NCBI GenBank assembly: GCA_903873565.1
Contig: CAIQOY010000107.1
Location: forward strand, 1-32,297
Source: an uncultured Actinomycetes bacterium
Lineage (GTDB): Bacteria > Actinomycetota > Thermoleophilia > Gaiellales > F1-60-MAGs149
Length of the DNA: 32,297 nt
Reading direction: 5' to 3'
The position numbers were made by a program, and so were the translations under genes. Shown here piece by piece: positions 1-7,955 of the stretch. The notes below the pieces were generated by a model that saw nothing but the letters and a program-made list of their open reading frames with translations, was not told the DNA's origin and did no database searches. Numbering within the stretch: the stretch's first letter is position 1; each line of letters starts with the position of its first letter.

Positions 1-2
1 GA

Positions 3-224
3 GGTGCTCGGCCTTGCGGGCCGTGCGGACGGGGTCGGCGTGCATCACCCCGCGTATCGCAGCGCGCCGCCGTGCGGCCGCCGGGCGCGGAACCGCCCGT
101 CGGGTCGTTCGCCGCCCGCTTCACGCTCGTGGTGCGGCCCGACCGGCGGGTCGTGGGCGTGACCGCGTCGGTGCCGGGCGACGCGGCGCGCGCCTGGCCG
201 GTGCGAATCGCCCGCCCGGCCTGA
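3..224 (+). CDS. 3' end of an unidentified CDS (truncated by window start)
   Basis: Open frame from the window edge to TGA at 222-224, ending ...FAARFTLVVRPDRRVVGVTASVPGDAARAWPVRIARPA*. Ordinary protein-like composition near the C-terminus; no family recognised. Confidence 0.4.
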   Translation, partial: GARPCGPCGRGRRASPRVSQRAAVRPPGAEPPVGSFAARFTLVVRPDRRVVGVTASVPGDAARAWPVRIARPA

Positions 225-241
225 CCCGCCCCCGCGCCGGG

Positions 242-823
242 TCAGTCGCGCCCGAGGAGGCCCTTGAGCTTGGCCTTCGTGACGTCGGCCGCGATGCCGA
301 CGGCGGAGGGCTCGTCGGCGGCCACCGACGGCGGCGGCGCCTCGCCGCGCGCCTTCGCCTCGGCCCCGGCGAGCAGGGTCGCCTCCATCGCCTTGGCCAT
401 CTCGCCGATCATGCGCCCGGCGACGTCCGTCATGATCCCGCGGCCCATCTGGGCCACCCGGCCGGTGATCAGGAGGTCCGAGCTGACCGCGACGTGGCTC
501 GCCGCACCGCCCTCGGCGGGCGCGACTCGCATGGTCAGGAGCGCCTGGGCGGTGCCCTGCCCGCGCGCCTCCGTGGCCTTCGCGCGCATCACGGCGGTGC
601 GCTGCGCGTCGTCCTGGGACTCGATCGCCACCTCGCCCTTGTAGGACAGCTGCATCGGGCCCATCTTCATCGTCACCACCGCGTCGAACGCCCCGTTCTC
701 GCGCCGGCCGGTGATCTCGGCGCCGGGGATGCACGGGGCGACGCGCTCGACGTCCGTCATCAGGGCGTACGTGTCGTCGGGCGACGCGGCGACGGTGAAC
801 TCGTTCTCGATCAGGATGCCCAT
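242..823 (-). CDS. CoxG/SRPBCC-family protein (carbon monoxide dehydrogenase subunit G-like)
   Basis: MGILIENEFTVAASPDDTYALMTDVERVAPCIPGAEITG... matches the CoxG pattern (P-x-C-x-PGAE). ATG at 823 is preceded by SD GGAGGAGCG. The ORF track start at 883 is too long. Confidence 0.85.
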   Translation of the reverse strand: MGILIENEFTVAASPDDTYALMTDVERVAPCIPGAEITGRRENGAFDAVVTMKMGPMQLSYKGEVAIESQDDAQRTAVMRAKATEARGQGTAQALLTMRVAPAEGGAASHVAVSSDLLITGRVAQMGRGIMTDVAGRMIGEMAKAMEATLLAGAEAKARGEAPPPSVAADEPSAVGIAADVTKAKLKGLLGRD

Positions 824-1063
824 TGCGCTCGCTCCTCCGGCGGCCGGTGGGTCGATTGTTCCCGGCCTGCGGCGCCGATGCAAGCGCCGGGTTCGCGGCC
901 TTCCCGCGTCGGCGGGCGGTGCGGGCGCCGTACGGTGGTCCGAGCCGTCGAATCACGCGCATCCATCCGCGGCGAGGGGAATAGCGATAGGCTGAGAAAC
1001 GTTGAGTCTGATAGCAATAGATCTCTGCCCCGGCCCGCACGATCCCATCCCCGGAAGGACCCC

Positions 1064-3415
1064 GTGAACGACACCCCGACCCCCGACCCCCAGCCCACCT
1101 TCCTGCCCCTGATCCCGCTCGAGGACGCCCTCGTCCTGCCCGGCATGGCCCTCAGCGTCGACCTCGCCTCGCCCGAGGCCAACGCCGCCGTCGACGAGGT
1201 CGGCGACGACCGCCGCGTCGTGCTCGTGCCCCGCGTCGACGGGCGCTTCGCCACGATCGGCGTCGTCGCCCAGCTCGAGGGCGAGCCCGCGATGCTGCCC
1301 GGCGGCAGCCGCGGCGTCACCCTGCGCGCCCTGCACCGCGCCGAGCTCGGCCGCGCCGAGGCCGCCGGCGGCGCCCTGCGCATCGAGGTCGCCGAGCGCC
1401 CCGACCCCGACGACCCGGGCGACGAGGCCCGCGAGCTGGCCCGCGAGTACCGCGCGATCGTCGAGGAGATCCTCGAGGCGCGCGGCAACCGCCCCGTGAT
1501 CGCGATGCTGCGCCAGATCGACGAGCCCGGCGCCCTGGCCGACACCGCCGGCTTCTCCCCCGACCTCTCCTACGAGCGCAAGCTCGAGCTGCTCGAGACC
1601 GTCGACGTGGAGCAGCGCCTCCGCAAGGTGACGGCCTGGATGCGCGACGTGCTGGCCGAGATCGCCGTGCGCGAGCGGATCCGCGAGGACGTCGCCGAGG
1701 GCATGGAGAAGTCGCAGCGCGAGTACCTGCTGCGCCGCCAGCTCGACGCCATCCGCAAGGAGCTCGGCGACCTCGAGGGCACCGACGGCGACGAGTTCGA
1801 GCGCTACCGCCGGCGCATCGCCGACTCGGCGATGCCGGAGGAGGCGCGCCACGAGGCCGAGCGCGAGGTCGACCGGCTCGAGTCCGGCGCCCAGGGTCCC
1901 GAGGCCTCCACGATCCGCACCTACCTCGACGCCCTGCTCGACGTGCCGTGGGGCGTCCTCAGCGAGGAGTCCGGCGACGTCCAGGGCGCCCGCGCGATCC
2001 TCGACGCCGACCACGCCGGCCTCGACGACGTCAAGGAGCGGATCGTCGAGCACCTCGCGGTCCGGAAGTTCCGGCGCGAGCGCGAGATCGAGGACGGCAA
2101 GGCCGGCGTGATCCTGGCCCTCGTCGGCCCGCCCGGCGTCGGCAAGACGTCGCTCGGCGAGTCGATCGCCCGGGCGCTCGGACGCGAGTTCGTGCGCGTC
2201 GCCCTCGGCGGCGTCCGCGACGAGGCGGAGATCCGCGGCCACCGCCGCACCTACGTCGGCGCGATGCCGGGCCGCTTCGTGCGCGCCCTGCGCGACGCCG
2301 GCACGATGAACCCGGTGATCCTCCTCGACGAGGTCGACAAGCTCGGCTCGGACTGGCGCGGCGACCCCTCGAGCGCGCTGCTCGAGGTGCTCGACCCCGC
2401 CCAGAACTCGACCTTCCGCGACCACTACCTCGACGTCGAGGTCGACCTCTCGCAGGTCCTCTTCCTGGCCACCGCCAACATGGCCGACCAGATCCCGCCG
2501 GCCCTCTACGACCGGCTCGAGGTGATCACCCTCGACGGCTACACCGACGACGAGAAGGTCGCCATCGCCACGGGCTACCTGGTGCCGCGCCAGCGGACCC
2601 GCAACGGCCTGCTCGACGACGAGGCGACCGTCTCCGAGGAGGCGGTCCGCAAGGTGATCCGCGACCACACCCGCGAGGCGGGGGTGCGCACCCTCGAGCG
2701 CCAGCTCGGCACGCTGCTGCGCAAGGCCGCGACGCGCCTGGCGGCCGGCGAGGCGTCGGCCCCGATCGCGATCGGGACGGACGACGTGGAGCGCGACCTC
2801 GGCCGCGCGAAGTTCCACGACGAGGTGGCCGAGCGCACCGGCGTCGCCGGCGTGGCCACCGGCCTCGCCGTGACCAGCGTCGGCGGCGACGTCCTCTTCG
2901 TCGAGGCCTCCTCGCACCCCGGCACGGGCGGCCCCACCCTGACCGGCCAGCTCGGCGACGTGATGCGCGAGTCCGCCACGATCGCGCTGACCCACGTGCG
3001 CTCGAACGCCGCGCACTACGGCATCGACAGCCGCCAGTTCGAGGACCGGCAGTTCCACCTGCACGTGCCGGCGGGCGCCGTGCCCAAGGACGGCCCCTCG
3101 GCGGGCGTCACGATGTCCATCGCGCTCGTCTCGCTCCTGACCGGCCGCCACGTGCGCCCGGACGTCGCGATGACCGGCGAGGTGACCCTGCGCGGCCGCG
3201 TCCTGCCGGTCGGCGGCATCAAGCAGAAGGTGCTCGCCGCCCACCGCGCGGGCGTCACGGACGTGATCATCCCGAAGCGCAACGAGGCCGACCTCGAGGA
3301 CGTGCCCGACGAGGTGCTGGCGGAGCTGACGGTGCACCCCGTGGCCACCCTCGAGGAGGCCCTGGAGGTCGCGCTCGAGCCGGCCGTCCACTGGGACGAG
3401 CTGGCGATCGGCTGA
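1064..3415 (+). CDS. lon: ATP-dependent endopeptidase La (Lon protease)
   Basis: Lon N-domain (FLPLIPLEDALVLPGMALSV), Walker A GPPGVGKTSLGESIARALGREFVRVALGGVRDEAEIRGHRRTYVGAMPG, catalytic KDGPSAGVTM and GGIKQKVLAAHRAG. GTG start at 1064 after GGAAGGA SD; the ORF track start at 14 is artefactual. Confidence 0.97.
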   Translation: MNDTPTPDPQPTFLPLIPLEDALVLPGMALSVDLASPEANAAVDEVGDDRRVVLVPRVDGRFATIGVVAQLEGEPAMLPGGSRGVTLRALHRAELGRAEAAGGALRIEVAERPDPDDPGDEARELAREYRAIVEEILEARGNRPVIAMLRQIDEPGALADTAGFSPDLSYERKLELLETVDVEQRLRKVTAWMRDVLAEIAVRERIREDVAEGMEKSQREYLLRRQLDAIRKELGDLEGTDGDEFERYRRRIADSAMPEEARHEAEREVDRLESGAQGPEASTIRTYLDALLDVPWGVLSEESGDVQGARAILDADHAGLDDVKERIVEHLAVRKFRREREIEDGKAGVILALVGPPGVGKTSLGESIARALGREFVRVALGGVRDEAEIRGHRRTYVGAMPGRFVRALRDAGTMNPVILLDEVDKLGSDWRGDPSSALLEVLDPAQNSTFRDHYLDVEVDLSQVLFLATANMADQIPPALYDRLEVITLDGYTDDEKVAIATGYLVPRQRTRNGLLDDEATVSEEAVRKVIRDHTREAGVRTLERQLGTLLRKAATRLAAGEASAPIAIGTDDVERDLGRAKFHDEVAERTGVAGVATGLAVTSVGGDVLFVEASSHPGTGGPTLTGQLGDVMRESATIALTHVRSNAAHYGIDSRQFEDRQFHLHVPAGAVPKDGPSAGVTMSIALVSLLTGRHVRPDVAMTGEVTLRGRVLPVGGIKQKVLAAHRAGVTDVIIPKRNEADLEDVPDEVLAELTVHPVATLEEALEVALEPAVHWDELAIG

Positions 3416-3421
3416 GCCCGG

Positions 3422-3450
3422 TCCCGCCGCCGCCCGCGGCGGCGGCGGGA
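3422..3450 (+). terminator. Strong GC hairpin after lon (13-bp perfect stem, 3-nt loop)
   Basis: TCCCGCCGCCGCC (3422-3434) / CGC / GGCGGCGGCGGGA (3438-3450), 6 nt after the lon stop. No U-tract. Confidence 0.6.
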
Positions 3451-3501
3451 TCGACTAGCCTCCCCCCGCGGCGGCGGCGGGATCGACTAGCCTCCCCCCG
3501 C
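3433..3501 (+). repeat. 32-bp tandem duplication (about 2.1 copies)
   Basis: cccgcggcggcggcgggatcgactagcctccc starting at 3433 recurs with period 32 at 3465. Identity continues to 3501. Confidence 0.95.
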
Positions 3502-3519
3502 ATCGACGAGGAGAGGACC

Positions 3520-4680
3520 ATGCTCGAGCCGCTCGCTTCCTTCGGCAACCACCTGCCCATCAAGATCCGCTTCGGCGACGGCGAGATCGCGCGCCTGCCG
3601 GAGGTCCTGGCCGCCGAGGGCGCCACGAGCACCGTGATCGTGATCGACCGCGCGATGGTCGACCATCCCTCGATCGCGGCCGCGCTCGCGACGGCGCCGG
3701 GTGCGGTCACCCACTGGGTCAAGGAGCCGGGCGAGCCCACCACCGACGACGTCGCCTCGTGCGCGCAGGCGCTCGGGGACGCGGGGGCCGACGCGATCGT
3801 GGCGGTCGGCGGCGGCTCGGCGATGGACACCGCGAAGGCGGCGCGCCTCGTGCACGGCAGCGGCCGGCCGTACGCCGACTGGGCCGCCGGGAAGGCCGAG
3901 CACGCGGACTGGCCCACCCTCTTCATCACCGTCCCCACCACCTCGGGCACGGGCTCCGAGGTGTCGGGCGGCATCGTCGTCACCGACTCGGAGACGCACC
4001 GCAAGGCCGGCATCGCGCACCCCACCGTGCGCGCCCGCTACGCGATCGTCGACCCCGAGCTGACCCACGGCCTGCCCCCCGCGCCCACCATGTACGCCGG
4101 CATCGACGCGATCGCCCAGGCGATCGCCGCCGTCGCCGTGGTCGCGCGCACGCCGATCGGCAACGGCATCGCCTTCGAGTCGATCCGCTACGGCGTCGAG
4201 GCCCTGCCGGCCGCGATCGCCAACGGCGCCGACGCGGGCGCCCGCTCGCGGATGGCCGCCTGCTCGCTGCTCGGCGGCCTCTGCATGAACATCTCCGACT
4301 GCGGCTCCGAGCACTCGATCGCGCAGTCGATCGGCGGCCGCTACGGCCTCCCGCACGGCCTCACCATCGGCCTCGTCCTGGCCGAGACGATGGATGTCGA
4401 CCGCACCGCCGAGCCGGAGCTCTTCGACCGCATCGCCGACGCGATGGGCTGGCCCGACCAGGGCCGCGGCGACGGCTCGCGCGCCGTGGCCGCCGTGCAC
4501 GCGCTGCTCCGGGAGATCGGCTTCCCGACGCTGCGCTCCACGGGCGTCGAGGAGGATGCGCTGCCCGCGCTCGCCGAGGCCGCGATGGAGGACTACTTCA
4601 TCACGGTGGCGCCGCACCGCTGGACCGCCGAGGACGTGCTCGGCGCCTACCGGGCGGCCTGGGCGATCGAGGCGCGCTAG
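3520..4680 (+). CDS. Iron-containing alcohol dehydrogenase
   Basis: MLEPLASFGNHLPIKIRFGDGEIARLPEVL...; GGGSAMDTAKAARL and PTTSGTGSEVSGGIVVTD motifs. SD GAGGAGAGG before ATG 3520. Confidence 0.93.
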   Translation: MLEPLASFGNHLPIKIRFGDGEIARLPEVLAAEGATSTVIVIDRAMVDHPSIAAALATAPGAVTHWVKEPGEPTTDDVASCAQALGDAGADAIVAVGGGSAMDTAKAARLVHGSGRPYADWAAGKAEHADWPTLFITVPTTSGTGSEVSGGIVVTDSETHRKAGIAHPTVRARYAIVDPELTHGLPPAPTMYAGIDAIAQAIAAVAVVARTPIGNGIAFESIRYGVEALPAAIANGADAGARSRMAACSLLGGLCMNISDCGSEHSIAQSIGGRYGLPHGLTIGLVLAETMDVDRTAEPELFDRIADAMGWPDQGRGDGSRAVAAVHALLREIGFPTLRSTGVEEDALPALAEAAMEDYFITVAPHRWTAEDVLGAYRAAWAIEAR

Positions 4681-4683
4681 CCC

Positions 4684-5112
4684 CTAGAGGGGCACCGGCT
4701 CGTAGGCGGGCAGGAGCGGCAGCAGCCGCTCCCAGCGGTCGATCTCGCAGCCGTTCCCGCGGCTGAGGCTCGCGTCGACGGGCACCCCGTCGAGGGTGCC
4801 CGTGATGCGCGCCTGCTCCGGTCCGCCGTAGAGCTCGGTGCAGGCCGTGTCCGGCGGGACGGGCCCGAGCGCGTCGGCCTCGGCCGTGAGCGCGGCGCAG
4901 GCCGCGCCCGGGTCGGGCAGGTCGCCGCCCGCCGGGTCGCAGGTCAGGGTCGCGGTGACGGCCGCGCCCTGGCCCTCGCCGGCCGGCCAGAGCTCGACCG
5001 AGAGCGCGGTGGCCCCGCCTTCCGCGGCCGGCGCGCCGTCGTCGCCGCCGCAGGCGCCGAGGAGCGCGAGGGCGCTGAGGGCGACGAGGGCGATCGGCGC
5101 GAGGCGGCGCAT
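4684..5112 (-). CDS. Predicted lipoprotein with subtilisin-inhibitor-like (SSI) fold
   Basis: Signal peptide with lipobox (ALALLGAC); CDPAGGDLPDPGAACAAL...ACTELYGGPEQARITGTLDGVPVDASLSRGNGCEIDRW resembles the SSI family cysteine pattern. Confidence 0.75.
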   Translation of the reverse strand: MRRLAPIALVALSALALLGACGGDDGAPAAEGGATALSVELWPAGEGQGAAVTATLTCDPAGGDLPDPGAACAALTAEADALGPVPPDTACTELYGGPEQARITGTLDGVPVDASLSRGNGCEIDRWERLLPLLPAYEPVPL

Positions 5113-5132
5113 GCGCCCACCCTAGCGCCCGC

Positions 5133-7823
5133 TCAGCCCTTCGGCTTGCGGGCGGCGCGCTTCTTCGGGGCCGGGCCCTTGGCGCGCCGCTCCGCGAGGA
5201 GCTGCGCCGCCATCGCGGGCGTCACCGCATCGGGCAGGACGTCCTTCGGGATCGAGGCGTTGGTCTCGCCGTCGGTCACGTACGGCCCGAAGCGGCCGGC
5301 CTTGAGCGTGATCGTCCCGCCCGACTCGGGGTCGGGGCCGAGCTCCTTGAGGCTCTGGGCCTGGGCGCGCCCGCGGCGCTCCTTGGGCTTGGCGAGGATC
5401 TCCTCGGCCTGCTCGAGCGTGAGCGTGAAGAGCTCGTCCTCGGAGCCGAGCGAGCGCGTCTCGGCGCCCTTCTTGATGTACGGCCCGTAGCGGCCGTTGG
5501 CCACCATGATCTCCTCGCCGTCCGCCGCGGTCAGGGTGCGCGGCAGGGTCAGGAGGCGCACGGCGTCCTCGAGCGTGACCTGCTCGAACTCCATCCCCTT
5601 GAGGAGCGAGGCGGTGCGGCCCTTGGCCTTCGCCGGGGCGTCCTCGGGCAGGGCCTCGGTGACGTACGGGCCGTAGCGGCCGATCCGCGCCGTCACGGCG
5701 AGCCCGGTCTCGGGGTGCGCGCCGAGGTCGCGCACGCCGGCCGCGGCGAGGGTGGCCGGGTCGATCTTCTGGGCGACGAGCTCCTCGGCCTCCTCGGGCG
5801 TGATCTCCTTGGTGCCCTGCTGGCGCCAGATCGTGTAGCCGCAGCCCGGCTCCTTCTTCGAGCGGTACGAGGTGCACGAGTACGAGACCGGCATCTCCAC
5901 GATCTCGCCGTCGCACCACGGGCACGGCCCGATCACGCGCCGCTCGATCCGCATCGCGTCGCGGTCCTTGTCGGAGAACCAGTCGACGATCTTCGTCGTG
6001 TAGGCGCGGATGTCGCTCATGAACGCCTCGCTCGACTCGACCCCCTCCTGGATGCGCTGCAGGCGGTGCTCCCACTCGCCGGTCAGGGCCGGGCTCGTGA
6101 GGTCGTGGTCGCCGAGCATCCGGATCACGGCGAGGCCCTTCGGGGTGGCGCGCAGCTGGCGGCCCTCGCGCTCGACGTAGCGGTTCGTGATCAGGTCCTC
6201 GATCGTCTGGGCGCGGGTCGCCGGCGTGCCGAGCCCGGAGTCGCGCATCGCCTCGGCGAGCTCCTCCTCATCGACCAGCTTGCCGGCCGTCTCCATCGCC
6301 AGGAGCAGCGAGTTCTCGGTGAAGTGCCGGGGCGGCGTGGTGTGCTTCGCCAGCACCTCGACGGCGCCGATCGCGCTCGTCTCGCCCTCGTTCAGCGCCG
6401 GCAGGAGCGTGCGCTCGGAGACCTCGTCCTCCGTCTCCTCCTCGTCCTCGCCGGGGGCCTTCGGCTCGGCCGGCGGGGCGTCGCGGTAGACGGCGAGGAA
6501 GCCCGGCTCGACGATCACGGTGCCCGACGAGCGGAACAGCTCGCCGCCCGCCTCGGTGTCGACGGAGGTGACCTCCTTGCGCGCCGGCGGGTGGAAGGCG
6601 GCGAGGAAGCGGCGCGCCACGAGGTCGTAGATCTTGCGCTCGTCGGGGCCCAGCGCCGACAGGTCCTGGGTGCCCTCGGTCGGGATGATCGCGTGGTGGT
6701 CGCCGACCTTGTCGTCGGCCACGACCCGGGCCAGCGGCAGCTCGGCGAGGCCCGCCACGTACTGCCCGCCCGCGGCGTAGGCCGGGTCGGCGCGGCCGAC
6801 CTCGGCCGCGATGCCCTTCAGGGTCGGGACCATGTCGCCCGTCAGGTACTTCGAGTTGGTGCGCGGATAGGTCAGCAGCTTGTGCGTGTCGTAGAGCGAC
6901 TGCGCGGCGGCCAGCGTGCGCTTGGCCGTGAACCCGAACTGGCCGTTGGCCTCGCGCTGCAGCTGGGTGAGGTCGAAGAGCAGCTTCGGCTGCTCGACCC
7001 GGGGGCGCTTCTCGACCCGCACCACGCGGGCGTCGGCGGCGGCTCGCGCCGCGGCGGCGACCCGCTCGGCCTCCTCGGCGGTCGGCAGCGTCTTGTCCGT
7101 GCCGCGGAACCAGCGGCCCCCGTACGGCTTCCCGGCCTGGCTCGTGAAGTCCGCGTGGACCTCCCAGTACGGCACCGGCACGAAGGCGGCGATCTCCTCG
7201 TCGCGACGCGCGATCAGGGCCAGGGTCGGCGTCTTCACGCGGCCCAGCGGGATCGGGTTGCGCGGCGAGCCGACCTTGACGGTGGCGGCGCGGGTCGCGT
7301 TGTAGCCGACCAGCCAGTCGGCGGTCTCGCGGGCCCGGGCCGCGTCCTCGAGCGGCTTCATCTGCTGGTCGTCGCGCAGGTGCTCGAAGGCGTCGCGGAT
7401 CGCGGTCTTCGTCATCGACGAGAACCAGGCCCGCTCGATCGGCTTGTCGACCCCGCTCGTCTGGTAGATCAGCTTGAAGATCAGCTCGCCCTCGCGGCCG
7501 GCGTCGCAGGCGTTGACGATGATGTCGACGTCCTTGCGCTTCATCGCCCGGTGCAGCACCGCGAGCTGCTTGACCGCCCGCTCACCGCGCGCCTCGTAGC
7601 GCTGCTCGGCCGGGATGATCGGCAGGTCCTCGAACTTCCAGCGCTTGTAGCGGGCGTCGTACTCGTCGGGCTCGAGCTGCTCCACGAGGTGCCCCGAGGC
7701 GGCGCCGACCACGTAGTCGTCGCTCTCGAAGAGGTCGCCCTTCTTCGCGAACGTCCCGGGCAGGGCGCCCACGACGTCGCGCTGGACGCTCGCCTTCTCG
7801 CAGATGATCAGTCGCTTGCCCAT
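5133..7823 (-). CDS. topA: Type IA DNA topoisomerase (TopB-like TOPRIM core, zinc-finger-like region, TopA-like C-terminal repeats)
   Basis: MGKRLIICEKASVQRDVVGALPG; NACDAGREGELIF; active-site region LLTYPRTNSKYL; CPWC...C...C region; three IGRYGPYV/NGRYGPYI/AGRFGPYV C-terminal repeats. ATG at 7823. Confidence 0.92.
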   Translation of the reverse strand: MGKRLIICEKASVQRDVVGALPGTFAKKGDLFESDDYVVGAASGHLVEQLEPDEYDARYKRWKFEDLPIIPAEQRYEARGERAVKQLAVLHRAMKRKDVDIIVNACDAGREGELIFKLIYQTSGVDKPIERAWFSSMTKTAIRDAFEHLRDDQQMKPLEDAARARETADWLVGYNATRAATVKVGSPRNPIPLGRVKTPTLALIARRDEEIAAFVPVPYWEVHADFTSQAGKPYGGRWFRGTDKTLPTAEEAERVAAAARAAADARVVRVEKRPRVEQPKLLFDLTQLQREANGQFGFTAKRTLAAAQSLYDTHKLLTYPRTNSKYLTGDMVPTLKGIAAEVGRADPAYAAGGQYVAGLAELPLARVVADDKVGDHHAIIPTEGTQDLSALGPDERKIYDLVARRFLAAFHPPARKEVTSVDTEAGGELFRSSGTVIVEPGFLAVYRDAPPAEPKAPGEDEEETEDEVSERTLLPALNEGETSAIGAVEVLAKHTTPPRHFTENSLLLAMETAGKLVDEEELAEAMRDSGLGTPATRAQTIEDLITNRYVEREGRQLRATPKGLAVIRMLGDHDLTSPALTGEWEHRLQRIQEGVESSEAFMSDIRAYTTKIVDWFSDKDRDAMRIERRVIGPCPWCDGEIVEMPVSYSCTSYRSKKEPGCGYTIWRQQGTKEITPEEAEELVAQKIDPATLAAAGVRDLGAHPETGLAVTARIGRYGPYVTEALPEDAPAKAKGRTASLLKGMEFEQVTLEDAVRLLTLPRTLTAADGEEIMVANGRYGPYIKKGAETRSLGSEDELFTLTLEQAEEILAKPKERRGRAQAQSLKELGPDPESGGTITLKAGRFGPYVTDGETNASIPKDVLPDAVTPAMAAQLLAERRAKGPAPKKRAARKPKG

Positions 7824-7955
7824 CGGCGCGGCGGACGGTAGCACGCCCCCGGACCGGGCCACCGGACCGACACCCCGCGAAGGGGGTCATGCGCGCTACC
7901 CTGCGGAGAGGCCGCGGGACGCGGGGATTCCCCGCCGGGGAGCGGCATCAGCACC

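Noticed and set aside
953-3391. 812-aa minus-strand ORF opposite lon
   Set aside because: Mirror-frame artefact of a strongly supported lon gene.
1948-3519. N-terminal half of the 910-aa ORF starting inside lon
   Set aside because: Arg/Pro-rich out-of-frame read of lon; the real Fe-ADH starts at ATG 3520 after an SD.
5715-7841. 708-aa plus-strand ORF opposite topA
   Set aside because: Mirror-frame artefact of high-GC coding sequence; no recognisable domain.
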